The notes: generated by a model from the letters alone, not told the origin. Positions 37,161-47,530 are shown, numbered from the stretch's first letter. The stretch is 64,000 bases of DNA from Bin90 sp965214635 (GCA_965214635.1 OZ243964.1:1984001-2048000), one strand, 5' to 3'. Program-made: numbers and translations.

Positions 37161-40100
37161 TTATAATTCTCCCAGCCGAAGTATTCGTTGCAGCGAAATC
37201 CGGCGTATGAACATTATCATACCCAGTATGATGAGTGTAAAGACAAAGACCATGAAGCCATATGTTACTGCGAGGGTGGGCCAGTCTATCTCCAAGATGA
37301 AAGGCGGCAGCACCTGAGAGCCGCGGTCGTTGTGGCTGAGGAAGGGCATGATGATGGCGCCGAGCCTGCGCCCCATCTCTGCGCCGAGCGCCATGCCCGC
37401 CGCTATGACGATAGCCTGTTCCAACCACACGAGCGTTATCAGCTGGCGCATGGAAAAGCCGACCGTCCGCATCAGCCCGAACTGCATTTCGCGCTCGCGG
37501 AAGGACACATAGGCGTGGACGAGGAAGCCTAGGCAGCTCAAGATTAGCACCGCGCCGAACGCCATGAACAGCAGTGCGCGCCAACCAGCGTCCACCAGCG
37601 GGTCTACCTTCGCTTCGTGCAGCGCCTCTATGCGGTCATGCACATTGCGGCTGTTGAACGGGGCAGCTTCGCCGCGCAAAGTCTCCACCAGCGCATCGCG
37701 GTCGCTTCCGTTCGATGTGGTCGTGAGCCAGACTTCGTTGGGCTTTATCTCCGCCGCTGTGGGTTCTAGGTTCGTGTATCGGATGACGGACGCCACATCG
37801 GATATTAGGTAGCCCCGCCTGAATATGTCTAGGGTGGGAAAGTACTCGAATGTGTCTATGATGCGGATGGGTACGCGGTGCCCGGATACGGACACGGTGA
37901 ACTCTTCGCCGACGGCGTGCCCCGTATCGTTGAGGAAGTGGTTACTCGCGAGCACCGGGAGCGGGTTCGCCGGCGGGCCATGGTAGATGCCGCGCCCCAC
38001 AAGAGGCGAGCCTTCCGACCAGATGAACTGCGCCGCCCCGCCCGTGAACGGGACAGCCCCTTGCCCATTCACGGCGTCCAGCGGCTGCAGAATGTCGGTG
38101 ATGGATTCGCGCGCGCCACGCAGTACGCTCCAGTCCGAAACCGAGTCGAACCCCTCCAATGCGGTGCGCTCTGCCTGTGCGTTGCGGGACCATATCTCGT
38201 CGATGGCGATGTTGCCGCCGCGCAGCCTGCCGCGCGTGTTGGTGTCGTGTATGGACAGGGACACGAGGGTGAGCGGCGACGCCGGCTGCAACGGCGAAAA
38301 GCGGCGGAATGAGCTGACGCGTGCGAGGTCGCGCTCTAGGTCGAGCCATTCTCCGTTGCCGCCTAGCCGCCCCATCACATAGGTGAAGTATCGATCGTTG
38401 GAATCCTTAATGCGCAAGGACAGGGCGAGGCTCTCGCGCGGGCGGTCGGGCTTGAGGCGGATGCCTATCCTGCGCGCATCCTGCGGTATGGCGATACCCA
38501 CCGGTGGCTCGGGATGCTCTAGCATCGTCAGCAGCTCAGTCATCGGGCGCTCCGAAAAGTCGCTGCGAAACCAGCCGATGCGGCGCAGGGACTCGCCGTC
38601 CACGCCCACCATTATGTAGCTGTCGCCGAGCAGCTTGGACAGGTCTGTGCCAAATGTTTTGATGACGGGCGAGGCTTCGTCCACAACGGGGAAGGCTTCG
38701 TACTGCTCTACCATAGAGACGCTTCGCCCGCGGTTGTTGAGCGTAACGCCCTCGACGCGGATGTCTGCGCCAGTGGCGTACTGCGCCTGCTCTTCGAAGC
38801 TGCGCTCCAGCGTCCCGCCGAAGCTTGCGGCGAATATGCCCAGCCCTGCCATCAGTATTAGCAACAGGGACATTCGGGCGTAGTGAGTCGGGTTGCGCGC
38901 CATCTGCCACATCCCCATAGAAAACCCGACGGGCGCACGCCCAGCGTAGAACCTGAACGCTAGGAATAGCAGCCCCAAGGGCAGTGGGATGAGCGGGGCG
39001 AAAGCACCCGTCGCCCCGGACGATACGCTCACCACAAGCACCCCGCCGACAATGCCCGGCGTTATGGCAATGGCATCGCCATCGTATGCCAGAAAGTCCA
39101 GCATCGGCAGCGTAAGAGGGCTTATGCTTATGGCAGCTACGATGACGACTTGGGCGATTAGGCCGGCAGCGCGAAGTCTGCCGCTTGGAGCGCGCTCCGT
39201 CAGCCAGTATAGCGCCGTAAGCCCGGCGATGACGCCTAGTGCGAAGGCGCGGTTGAGCCAGACATCGCCCAGTGTGCCCGCAGCGTCTATGCCGCCCCCG
39301 AACAGCGCCGAAGCGGCTAGCACGCCTGCCGACACCCCCACGATGAGGTGCATCAGGTTTGGGGAGTCGCCGCTGATGTAGCGTATGGAGAGCGGGAATA
39401 GGCGCAGCAGTGCCACCGCAAACGCCACGAGTATCAGTGCGGGCACAGCCAGCAGCGCTTGGTTCACTGCCACGCCCCCGAACAGCCCCGTCGCCACCAC
39501 CGAGCCTTGATCCTGCAGCTGGCGAAACAGGAATATGCTGACAATAAGCAGCATCACATCTAGGTAGTATCGCTGGAAGAACGGCTGTCCCGTGGGGCGC
39601 GCCGATTGCTGGCGGTGGCGCGTTACGCCGATGCGCGAAGCGCGAACGGCTGGGATTAGCAGCGCGGCGAAGCTGAATATGCCGCCAAGCGCGCTCATCT
39701 GATAGGCGCCGGCGGTTATGAAGACATTCAGCGGTTCGCCGCCGCTAAGCTCACTGAACGCCGGCGTGTAGCCGAGCTGCGTGATGATTGCGGACGCAAG
39801 CAGGGGCGCTGCCCCCACGGCAATGAGCGAGATGGTCGCCCCCTCTAACACGAACACGGCGAGAATCTGAGCGCTCGTTGCGCCGCGGCTTCGCAGCAGG
39901 GCAATCTCGCCGCGCTGCTGTTCCACTAGCAGCGACGACAGCGTTACCACATAGTACAGAATCACCACTGCAATCAGCACCATCACCACGAACATCGGTA
40001 TCTTGCTGAAGAACAGGCGGCGGTCATATTCGCCGAGCGCCTCGTCAAGATGCGTTATCTGCCGGAAGCCGAACAGGTTCGTCGACAGGCGCGCGCGCAT

Positions 40101-40955
40101 GCTGCGGACTTGCAAGGCTGTGATGGTGGAGTTGTTGGCGTTCAGGCGGGTTCTGTCCACATCCAAGTGCCACGCATAGGATGTGTCCATGTCAGTGAAG
40201 TTGGCTCCGATGATGTTGAAGAACATCTGCTCCGACACATAGAACGGGATTGTGCGGAAAGAGCCGGATGTAACCGAGCGAAACAGCGTGTCGTCGGCGT
40301 ACCAAAACTCGCTGTCGGGGTCGTTGCGCGTGAACAAGCCGCTGATGACCACAGATGCGTACGGGATGCGGTCGCGCCAGTACGGGGTGGTGGACATCGA
40401 GTCTCCGACGCCGACGCCGAACCGTTCCGCCGCATCAGCGGGAACGATAGCCTCGAAGCGCAGGGGCGCATCCCCCGGGTCCAGTGGCTGTTCGGACGGC
40501 AGGCGCCCGCCGGGGAGAATGGTGATGTGCTCCACAAGTTCGGGATTGAAGGAGAAGTATGCGCGGGCGTCATCGTTGCCGGCGAACTCCTCCAAGCCCG
40601 GTTTGGTCAGATAGAAAGTGGCGGTCTTGGCGCTGCGCTGCACATCCTTGAACAGCCAGCCTAGACGGGGTATGAACTCGTTCTGCGTCGCCGCCGCAAC
40701 CTTCTCGTACTCCTCGACCGTGGTTGGGCCACGCTCAGCTTTCACTAGGATGTCAAGGTCTAGTTCGTCCACATCGGAGAGAGCGTTCTTCAGCGCAAGC
40801 TCGCGCAGGGCATCGTAGTATATCACCGTCCCCGCCATCACTGTGGACGACAGCAGCACGCCTATGATCACTGTGGAGAGCAGCCGCCAGTGTGAGAGGC
40901 TGCGCTTCGCTACCATAGGCCAGGCTGCGATTATTGAGGACAGGATGTGGCGCAT
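37161..40955 (-). CDS. giant FtsX-family ABC permease
   Basis: A 1264-residue membrane protein of the MacB/FtsX class. It starts with a helix at about 25-50, then a first periplasmic domain (about 50-310). A first FtsX core of three helices follows around 325-440 (VVTLSSLLVEQQRGEIALLRSRGAT). After that come a middle block of six or so helices (490-700), a second periplasmic region and a final FtsX core (VSFREREMQFGLMRTVGFSMRQL) with the last helices near 1210-1250. The second periplasmic region includes a beta-rich, jelly-roll-like stretch (GNIAIDEIWSRN). It lies between the sister permease and the ATPase gene and probably forms a heterodimer with the sister. The substrate, perhaps lipoprotein, lipid or glycan, is unknown. 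Confidence 0.88.
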   Translation of the reverse strand: MRHILSSIIAAWPMVAKRSLSHWRLLSTVIIGVLLSSTVMAGTVIYYDALRELALKNALSDVDELDLDILVKAERGPTTVEEYEKVAAATQNEFIPRLGWLFKDVQRSAKTATFYLTKPGLEEFAGNDDARAYFSFNPELVEHITILPGGRLPSEQPLDPGDAPLRFEAIVPADAAERFGVGVGDSMSTTPYWRDRIPYASVVISGLFTRNDPDSEFWYADDTLFRSVTSGSFRTIPFYVSEQMFFNIIGANFTDMDTSYAWHLDVDRTRLNANNSTITALQVRSMRARLSTNLFGFRQITHLDEALGEYDRRLFFSKIPMFVVMVLIAVVILYYVVTLSSLLVEQQRGEIALLRSRGATSAQILAVFVLEGATISLIAVGAAPLLASAIITQLGYTPAFSELSGGEPLNVFITAGAYQMSALGGIFSFAALLIPAVRASRIGVTRHRQQSARPTGQPFFQRYYLDVMLLIVSIFLFRQLQDQGSVVATGLFGGVAVNQALLAVPALILVAFAVALLRLFPLSIRYISGDSPNLMHLIVGVSAGVLAASALFGGGIDAAGTLGDVWLNRAFALGVIAGLTALYWLTERAPSGRLRAAGLIAQVVIVAAISISPLTLPMLDFLAYDGDAIAITPGIVGGVLVVSVSSGATGAFAPLIPLPLGLLFLAFRFYAGRAPVGFSMGMWQMARNPTHYARMSLLLILMAGLGIFAASFGGTLERSFEEQAQYATGADIRVEGVTLNNRGRSVSMVEQYEAFPVVDEASPVIKTFGTDLSKLLGDSYIMVGVDGESLRRIGWFRSDFSERPMTELLTMLEHPEPPVGIAIPQDARRIGIRLKPDRPRESLALSLRIKDSNDRYFTYVMGRLGGNGEWLDLERDLARVSSFRRFSPLQPASPLTLVSLSIHDTNTRGRLRGGNIAIDEIWSRNAQAERTALEGFDSVSDWSVLRGARESITDILQPLDAVNGQGAVPFTGGAAQFIWSEGSPLVGRGIYHGPPANPLPVLASNHFLNDTGHAVGEEFTVSVSGHRVPIRIIDTFEYFPTLDIFRRGYLISDVASVIRYTNLEPTAAEIKPNEVWLTTTSNGSDRDALVETLRGEAAPFNSRNVHDRIEALHEAKVDPLVDAGWRALLFMAFGAVLILSCLGFLVHAYVSFREREMQFGLMRTVGFSMRQLITLVWLEQAIVIAAGMALGAEMGRRLGAIIMPFLSHNDRGSQVLPPFILEIDWPTLAVTYGFMVFVFTLIILGMIMFIRRISLQRILRLGEL

Positions 40956-41057
40956 TAGCGGGTCATCATCGGCTAGTTGTTAGCGGGTTACTAATGGTAT
41001 TCACGATTTGTGCAGCGTGCCAATTCAACACTGCTGCCTTGTTAAGATAGGACAAAC

Positions 41058-44000
41058 CTATTCCACCCGCGCGATGGTGTGGAAGTCTAGGTTTCTCATG
41101 CTGCGGGTGAGGCGGTAGATTGCGATGGCTAATATGAGGACTAGAACGGCGTATATGGACAGCAGCATCCGCAGGTCGGTTTCTAGTATGAACGGCGGTA
41201 TCACTTGGCGTCCGTTTTCGGTTACTGACACCGATGATACCATAAGATCGCTCATTACCCACCCGGCGACCGTCCCTAGCCCGATGCCGATTGCCACGAT
41301 GATGAGGTGCTCCAGCCCCAGCAGCCCAGCCATTTGCCGCCCGGACAGCCCTATCGATTGCAAGAAGCCCATTTCGTTGCGGCTGCGGTTGGCGAATGCG
41401 AGCAGGTATGTGATGTAGCCCAGCCCCGATGTGAACAGGATGATGAACACCGCCAGCAGCACCATCGCCTGCCAGCCTGCGGTGATTAGCGGGTCTAGGC
41501 GCACCTGTTCCAGCTCGGTCTCGCGGTCGTGAATCAAGTCTCGCCCAACGAAGCGCTGCACCACATCGCGCACCGAATCGCCTGCGCCTGCCGCCTTTTG
41601 GATGAACATCTCGTTGGGTGTGGCGACCACCGCAGGGCTGAGGAGGTTGATGTGGTGTATGAGCGTTTCTAGGTCTGCTAGGATGAAGCCTGCGCCGCGC
41701 GGGTCCATCGTGGGGAAGTAGTCCACCGAGTCGCGCAGCACGACGGGCACGAACCGCCCCTTTATCTCTACGATGAGCGGTTCACCGATGCGCACCCCAG
41801 ATGTGCGTATGAACGAACTGCTCGCCACCACGGGCACAGGGCCCCCACTCGGGCTGCGGTAGATGCCGCGCAAGCCGTTATCCGTATCCTTGCCGAATGT
41901 GAACCTGCCGCTTGCATCGCCGCGCAGCACATCGTCTTGCGTGAGCTGCAGGGAGTCGGACGACAGCGTGGATGTGGCGAGTGGTAGCCAAGACGGACGC
42001 GCGCCTTCGAAGTCTTCCAGCAGGCGCACGCCGCCGTTTGCGCCGATGCTATGTATATCGTCCAGCAGGATTGAGCCGGCAGTACCGGCAGGGCCAAATA
42101 CCGGCTCGAATATCTGTATCGACACCAGATGCAGCGGGCGTTTGAGGCTGTCGGGAAGCTCCACCGTTCGCAGATGCCACTCCGGAGCGCCCATGTTGCC
42201 GAGCGATTGCGTGTCCAGCACGCCGTCTGCATCCTGTATCACAACCCACATGAACATGTTGGAATACACTTCGGCGGGCTTCATCCATACGCCTATGCCG
42301 GTGGCGTTGTCCGGTATGGCTATTGGCTCGACCACGCTCAGCGGGTTGAGGGCGCGCATCACTTCGGGCAGGGCGCTGCGCGAGAAGTCGTCGCGATACC
42401 ATGCGTGGTAGTGGAAGTCCTCCGACTCTAGGGCTAGCACCTTGAAAGAGCGTCCCGTGTAGTTGGCGCCGAGCGTCCCGCTTTCGCGCATAGCCAGCGA
42501 CACGGAGGTAACATTGGGGAGAGTGGAGTAGCGGCGTTTCAGCCCCGATATGCTGCGGGATATGTAGCCGGGTATGCCTGAAACCCGCATATCGGTCGCC
42601 ACATCATAGAGGATGCGCTCTTGGTAGCTACGGTTTAGCGTGCCGCCCACTGTGGTCGCAAGCACGGCAAGCCCTGTTACCATTACCAGCAGCAGCACCA
42701 GCCAGCTGTACTGCAACGGGTTGCGCGCCATCTGCCACAAGCTGACCGAAACCCATACCGGCGCGATGCGCGACAGCAGGTTGAAGCCGAAATAGAGCAG
42801 GTGCAGCGGGATTATGAGGGCGAAGCCGAGTGCGGGCAGGAATGTCAGCGCATCGGGGTCAGGTCTGCTTATGTACAGGAATGCAGCTAGCAGTAAGACT
42901 TGCGCTGCGTATGCGTAGAGTTTGGCGCGCCGCTGCGTCCGTTGGCTTGCCAAGTATGCCAGCGCACCGCCAAGCATCAGGGCGGTTGGCAGCACGGCGC
43001 TCATGATGTCGGCGCGGCGCATGCCGTCCCACAGCAGCGCCAAGCCAAGTATGACGGTTGCGGCGGCGGCGTATAGATGCACCAGCGACGGTGATTCCCC
43101 GCTGATGAAGCGCACGAAGAGCGGGAAGAAGCGCATGAACAGCAGCGCCACGAGCGTCAGCAACAGCACGGGCGCAAACAGCAGCGCTTCGTTGATTTCT
43201 ATGCCTGTGAACAGCCCGCCGCTGACTATCTGCCCGCGCGCGTTCAGTTCCCAGAACACCAGCACGCCTATCGCGAGCACCATCATGTCCAGATAGTATC
43301 GCTGAAAGAACGGCACTGACGGCGGGCGCGATGAGCGGAGTTTGTGCATCACCAGTCCGCTGCGTGCGCCGACCACGCCCGGGATGACGAATATGGCGAG
43401 GCAGAGCGCCCCCACGCCAGATGACACGAGGAACGGCGTCCAGCGCCAGTTCACCGGCAGAAAATCGCCATTGGTGATGTCGGAGAAGTATGGCAGCGCC
43501 CCGGATAGGGCGATGACAGCCATCGCAAGCAGTGGCGCTATCAGCGATGAGACTAGGGCAAGCACAAGCCCCTCTATGGCATATAGCCGCACGAGTTGCG
43601 CCATGCTCACGCCTCGGCTGCGTAGCAGCGCCACATCATCCTCACGGCTTTGCACCAGATACGACACCATCATGGACAGGTAGTACAGCACCGTGATGAC
43701 CATGATGGTCATCAGCAAAAGCAAGGGGATGCTGGTGAAGAAGCTGCGCCGTTCGAAGCGATCCAGCAGGGCGATTATGCCCGTGAAGAGGGCGGAGCCT
43801 TGCATGCGGATTGCAAGCCCGGATTCCAAGTTGTCTAGGCGCATGCGCAGTTCTTCGGGGCGAATGCGCTTGAGCGGCTCTTTCTCGATGAAGATGAACC
43901 ACGACGACGAAACTAGGCTGCCGGGATACGCTTTGCCCAACCCGTTCAGCAGCGCTTGGCGCGTAACGAACAGCGCGATGGGCGGCTCTTCGGGGTCGAC

Positions 44001-44702
44001 CTCTATCCCCACATCCGGAATCTCATCCAGCGGGGCGGGTTCTACGAACACATCGGCGTTCTGCTGCCAGTAGTCCGCATTAGGGTCCGCAGGCTCCATG
44101 ATGCCCACGACCTCCACCATAATGGACACCGGCGTGCCAAGCGATGGCTTAAGTTCTAGCAGGTCTCCCACTTCTATGTCGAATATCTGAGACGCTGATG
44201 TGCCGACGACAGCTTCCACATGCAGCCCGGTGTCTGTGGCAGTAACCTCGTCGGTCGCCATCCGCCCCGCCGGGAAGTTCACATGCTTTTCCACATTGGA
44301 AAGGTATTGGAAGTAGCCGCGCGACACGAGATCCACGCTGGCGTTGGCGAGCGGGCGGCGTTCCGTCCCTACCAGCAGGGTCGAACCTTTGAGGTATCGC
44401 TCGCGGCTGATGTAGAAGTCGGCGATGTTCTCATCTATGAGCGCGTCTATCTCAACATCGGTAACATTGAGGCTCTGTTCCGTGAGCGGCACATTCGGGG
44501 CGAATGCGAATATGTTCAGGAACAGGATGGACGAGCGGTCGATGGATGTGTTCAGCGTCAGGCGCGCCAGAGAGTTCATGTAGACGGGCGCACCCGCCAC
44601 GAGCGAGGATGCGATGATTGCGCCTGCCAATATGCTCAGCAGCAGCTTCCAATCCGAAGCCAGCCGTCGGTATATGAACCCGAATGTTGAGAACGAACCC
44701 AT
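41058..44702 (-). CDS. giant FtsX-family ABC permease (sister subunit)
   Basis: A 1214-residue paralogue of the permease at 37161 with the same plan: N-terminal helix (about 17-42), periplasmic domain, FtsX core with VSYLVQSREDDVALLRSRGVS, and a central helix block. A second periplasmic region follows, then a last FtsX core with RNEMGFLQSIGLSGRQMAG. The second periplasmic region contains a galactose-binding/CBM-like stretch (LVSIQIFEP followed by GSILLDDIHSIG). It is the first gene of the minus-strand operon. Two non-identical long permeases plus one ATPase imply a LolCDE-like heteromeric complex rather than a MacB homodimer. Confidence 0.88.
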   Translation of the reverse strand: MGSFSTFGFIYRRLASDWKLLLSILAGAIIASSLVAGAPVYMNSLARLTLNTSIDRSSILFLNIFAFAPNVPLTEQSLNVTDVEIDALIDENIADFYISRERYLKGSTLLVGTERRPLANASVDLVSRGYFQYLSNVEKHVNFPAGRMATDEVTATDTGLHVEAVVGTSASQIFDIEVGDLLELKPSLGTPVSIMVEVVGIMEPADPNADYWQQNADVFVEPAPLDEIPDVGIEVDPEEPPIALFVTRQALLNGLGKAYPGSLVSSSWFIFIEKEPLKRIRPEELRMRLDNLESGLAIRMQGSALFTGIIALLDRFERRSFFTSIPLLLLMTIMVITVLYYLSMMVSYLVQSREDDVALLRSRGVSMAQLVRLYAIEGLVLALVSSLIAPLLAMAVIALSGALPYFSDITNGDFLPVNWRWTPFLVSSGVGALCLAIFVIPGVVGARSGLVMHKLRSSRPPSVPFFQRYYLDMMVLAIGVLVFWELNARGQIVSGGLFTGIEINEALLFAPVLLLTLVALLFMRFFPLFVRFISGESPSLVHLYAAAATVILGLALLWDGMRRADIMSAVLPTALMLGGALAYLASQRTQRRAKLYAYAAQVLLLAAFLYISRPDPDALTFLPALGFALIIPLHLLYFGFNLLSRIAPVWVSVSLWQMARNPLQYSWLVLLLVMVTGLAVLATTVGGTLNRSYQERILYDVATDMRVSGIPGYISRSISGLKRRYSTLPNVTSVSLAMRESGTLGANYTGRSFKVLALESEDFHYHAWYRDDFSRSALPEVMRALNPLSVVEPIAIPDNATGIGVWMKPAEVYSNMFMWVVIQDADGVLDTQSLGNMGAPEWHLRTVELPDSLKRPLHLVSIQIFEPVFGPAGTAGSILLDDIHSIGANGGVRLLEDFEGARPSWLPLATSTLSSDSLQLTQDDVLRGDASGRFTFGKDTDNGLRGIYRSPSGGPVPVVASSSFIRTSGVRIGEPLIVEIKGRFVPVVLRDSVDYFPTMDPRGAGFILADLETLIHHINLLSPAVVATPNEMFIQKAAGAGDSVRDVVQRFVGRDLIHDRETELEQVRLDPLITAGWQAMVLLAVFIILFTSGLGYITYLLAFANRSRNEMGFLQSIGLSGRQMAGLLGLEHLIIVAIGIGLGTVAGWVMSDLMVSSVSVTENGRQVIPPFILETDLRMLLSIYAVLVLILAIAIYRLTRSMRNLDFHTIARVE

Positions 44703-45009
44703 CTATATTGCGTCCAAATATACGGCACGAAAATCGCAGTGTAACGATACGCTCTTTGCGCTATGTTAGCACATATTCAGGCGAAGTGATTTTTGCACAC
44801 TTCGGGCGTTCTCAACCAGCGGTGAGATTTGTGTATGCTGATGTGCTGACGGGTTCGTCAATGGGGTTTCAGATAGACGCCATTCCATGGATGCAAACGC
44901 CTAGTGGCTCAGGGGAATCAAGAAGCAGGGCTGCTGCTCAACAAGAAGTTGGGGCAGCGAGGGTATCGAGGGGATCTGGATCGGGGATGGGCAAGTTTTT
45001 CCGCCCGTG
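44703..45009. other. intergenic region with a short hairpin
   Basis: This 307-bp gap lies between two minus-strand genes and should contain the promoter of the permease-ABC operon. CGAAGTG (44782-44788) and CACTTCG (44798-44804) form a perfect 7-bp hairpin with a 9-nt loop about 80 bp upstream of the permease start. Nothing else is recognisable. Confidence 0.5.
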
Positions 45010-46137
45010 TTATGCGAGGGCTTGTGCAAGATCGCCGAGCAGGTCATCCGGATGTTCGATGCCCACCGACATCCGCAAGAGATTGTCTGGCGTCTGCGTT
45101 TGCGGCCCCTCTATTGAGGCGCGATGCTCGATGAGGCTTTCCGTCCCGCCGAGGCTGGTGGCGCGCGTGAAAAGCCGCAGCGCCGCTGCCACTCGCATCG
45201 CCTGCTCCTTGCCGTCCTCGACTTGAAACGACAGCATGCCTCCGTAGGCACTCATCTGCCGCCGGGCGAGTTCGTAGGCGGGGTGTGTGTATAATCCCGG
45301 GTAGTGAACGGCTTGGACGCGTGGATGGGCACTGAGGTATTTGGCAACGGCGTATGCGTTGTTGGAGTGAGCCGCCATACGCAGGTGCAGCGTGCGGACG
45401 CCGCGCAGTGTGAGCCAGCAGTCGAACGGCGACGGGACTGCGCCATATGTGGCTTGGATGCGGCGAATTTCGTGGAACAGCGCCGCATCTCGTGTGCCTC
45501 CTGCCGCAACCACTGCGCCCCCGAGCACATCGGTGTGCCCGGATAGGTACTTGGTCGTCGAATGCACGACTAGGTCTGCGCCCATATCGAGGGGGCGTTG
45601 CAGCATCGGAGTCGCCCATGTGTTGTCGGAGACCAGCAGGGCGCCAGCGGCGTGAGCGATTTCAGCGCTGCGGCGGATGTCTGTCAGCCGAAGCATCGGG
45701 TTGGACGGCGTTTCTATCCACACGATGCGGGTGTTTGGGCGAACAGCAGCTTGCAGCGCTTGCGGGTCGGTGGTGTCGGTGAAGCTGACCTGCAAGCCCC
45801 AGCGCGCGAACACATCGCGCAGCAGCGCCGTCGTCCCATGGTAGCAGTCCGTTGGCGCAACGATGTGGTCGCCGGGGTCGAGCGCTTGAAACACGGCTGC
45901 GGTTGCGGCGGAGCCAGATGCGAATGCGGCGCACTCCGCCCCCGATTCTAGGCGCGCGAGCACACCCTCGAGTTGCTGGCGGGTGGGATTGTCGGTGCGG
46001 GCGTAGATGTAGCCGTGCGGGAAGTCGCCGTCGGGTGCGCGCTCGAAGGTGGTGGATGTGTGTATCGGCGCTATGATTGCGCCGGTGTCGCTGTCGATGC
46101 GGTGTGCGGCGCGCGCAGCAGTGGTTTCTAGGTTCAT
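45010..46137 (-). CDS. Cys/Met metabolism PLP-dependent enzyme (cystathionine gamma-synthase/lyase)
   Basis: A 375-residue transsulfuration-family enzyme. Visible points are YARTDNPTRQQLE near the N-terminus, FASGSAATAAVFQAL (phosphate loop), and VWIETPSNPMLRLTDI. The PLP lysine is in VVHSTTKYLSGHTDVLGG, and LGGTESLIEHRAS lies near the C-terminus. It may act as cystathionine gamma-synthase, gamma-lyase or a related gamma-eliminating enzyme; sequence alone does not separate these. The promoter region contains a 10-bp hairpin at 46205-46239, 68 bp upstream of the start. Confidence 0.9.
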   Translation of the reverse strand: MNLETTAARAAHRIDSDTGAIIAPIHTSTTFERAPDGDFPHGYIYARTDNPTRQQLEGVLARLESGAECAAFASGSAATAAVFQALDPGDHIVAPTDCYHGTTALLRDVFARWGLQVSFTDTTDPQALQAAVRPNTRIVWIETPSNPMLRLTDIRRSAEIAHAAGALLVSDNTWATPMLQRPLDMGADLVVHSTTKYLSGHTDVLGGAVVAAGGTRDAALFHEIRRIQATYGAVPSPFDCWLTLRGVRTLHLRMAAHSNNAYAVAKYLSAHPRVQAVHYPGLYTHPAYELARRQMSAYGGMLSFQVEDGKEQAMRVAAALRLFTRATSLGGTESLIEHRASIEGPQTQTPDNLLRMSVGIEHPDDLLGDLAQALA

Positions 46138-46204
46138 CCGAGTGCGGCTTCTCTGCTACGGCGGTGGGAACTGCGTGCCGTCTGGGCAGCACTTTGTGGC
46201 GTCA

Positions 46205-46239
46205 TGGAAGCACCTCTGACAAACTAGTGGGTGCTTCCA
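46205..46239 (-). other. perfect 10-bp hairpin between acyl-CoA dehydrogenase and transsulfuration genes
   Basis: TGGAAGCACC (46205-46214) and GGTGCTTCCA (46230-46239) pair perfectly around a 15-nt loop. It is 18 bp past the stop of the gene at 46257 and upstream of the gene starting at 46137. It lacks a T-run, so it could be a terminator, an attenuator, or an mRNA-stabilising stem. Confidence 0.5.
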
Positions 46240-46256
46240 CAACGGGGCGAATCCTC

Positions 46257-47381
46257 TTACAGTCCGATGTTGGCGGCGACGGTTTCTAGGTGGAAGTCGG
46301 TGTCGCCGAAAGCGAGTTCAGCGGCTTTGGCGCGGCGCGAATACAGCTGCATGTTGTGCTCTTTGGTGAAGCCGATTGCGCCGTGGCACTGGTGCCCGAG
46401 AGCGCATATGCGTCGGTAGGCGTCGCTCACCCACGCCTTCGCCATGGCGACCTCTTGCGCAGAATCCTCGCCCTCTGACAGCAGCCATGCTGCCTGATAT
46501 GTGATGTAGCGCGAGCCTTCCACATCCGTAGCCATGTTGGCGCAGTGATGCTGGATGGCTTGGAACGACCCGATAGGCCTGCCGAACTGCGTGCGCTGCT
46601 TGGCATACTCCACCGTCATCTCGAGCACCTGCTCTGCGCCCCCCACCATCTCAGAGCACTTGCCGATTGCGCCCCACGCCAGCACCTTCTCAATGGTGTC
46701 CCAGCCCTTGTTGACTTCGCCCAATGCTGCCGATGCCGGCACACTGACATTCTCGAAGGTAATCTCTGACTGGCGATCCGAAGCGATGGTCTTGAGCAGG
46801 GTTTGCGTAACGCCGTCGGTGTTGCGCGGGACGAGGAAGAGGGTGATGTCGGTGGGGGCGTCGCCGGTGCGCGCCGCCACTACGAATGTGTCGGACACAT
46901 GTGCGTTGGGCACGAAGAGTTTCGTGCCGTTGATGCGCCAGCCGTCGCCGTCGGGGGTTGCGGTGGTCTCTATGCCCTCGGAGTCCCAGCGTGCGCTTGG
47001 CTCTGTGAGGGCGAGCGTAACGATGTGTTGCCCCTCGCTGATTTGGGGAAGGAGTTCCTGCTTCTGCGCCTCGGTGCCGGCGTCTAGGATAGCCATCCCG
47101 CCCATCACCACCGTGGAGAACAGCGGACCCGGAAGCAGCGCCCGCCCCGTCTCTTCGAGCAGCACGGACAGGTCGAGGTAGCTAAGCCCCACGCCGCCGT
47201 ACTCTTCCGGGAAGATAAGCCCCAGCCAGCCCTGCTCGGCGATCTTCTGCCACATCTCCGGCGTGTAGCCGCGCTCGTCGTCTTCCATCGCCCGCACATA
47301 AGTGTCGGGGCACTCGGCTTGCAGGAATTCGCGCGCGCTGTTTTTGAGCATCTGCTGGGTTTCGTTCAATCCAAGATCCAT
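46257..47381 (-). CDS. acyl-CoA dehydrogenase-like protein, short form lacking the usual catalytic Glu motif
   Basis: A 374-residue flavoprotein of the acyl-CoA dehydrogenase family. FPEEYGGVGLSYLDLSVLLEETG is the N-terminal signature and LTEPSARWDSEGIETTA is the FAD/acyl region. The C-terminal GAIGFTKEHNMQLYSRRAK lacks the G-T/G-S-S-E-I-Q-R motif whose Glu is the catalytic base in many relatives, including the two downstream paralogues. In mycobacterial steroid catabolism, similar catalytic/non-catalytic pairs form alpha2beta2 enzymes, which is a plausible model here. A GGAGG ribosome site precedes the ATG. It is the last of three tandem genes. Confidence 0.88.
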   Translation of the reverse strand: MDLGLNETQQMLKNSAREFLQAECPDTYVRAMEDDERGYTPEMWQKIAEQGWLGLIFPEEYGGVGLSYLDLSVLLEETGRALLPGPLFSTVVMGGMAILDAGTEAQKQELLPQISEGQHIVTLALTEPSARWDSEGIETTATPDGDGWRINGTKLFVPNAHVSDTFVVAARTGDAPTDITLFLVPRNTDGVTQTLLKTIASDRQSEITFENVSVPASAALGEVNKGWDTIEKVLAWGAIGKCSEMVGGAEQVLEMTVEYAKQRTQFGRPIGSFQAIQHHCANMATDVEGSRYITYQAAWLLSEGEDSAQEVAMAKAWVSDAYRRICALGHQCHGAIGFTKEHNMQLYSRRAKAAELAFGDTDFHLETVAANIGL

Positions 47382-47530
47382 GGTGGTGGTTTCCTCCAGT
47401 GTTTCTGAATGCGAAAAAGGTTCGTGTGCTGCTATGCCTTTGCTATGCCTTATAGGGCGGCATCTCTATTCATGCACTTTCCCAATTCTGCGTCTTGGTA
47501 TCAGCTGAAAGGTAGATAATAAGGTATGAG

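Noticed and set aside
44684..45226. 180-codon plus-strand frame across the gap between permease and transsulfuration genes
   Set aside because: Its second half is antisense to the transsulfuration gene, its composition is Arg/Ser-rich, and there is no ribosome site.
45010..46260. Possible SAM or T-box riboswitch upstream of the transsulfuration gene
   Set aside because: Only one 10-bp hairpin is present; the conserved riboswitch core elements are not visible.
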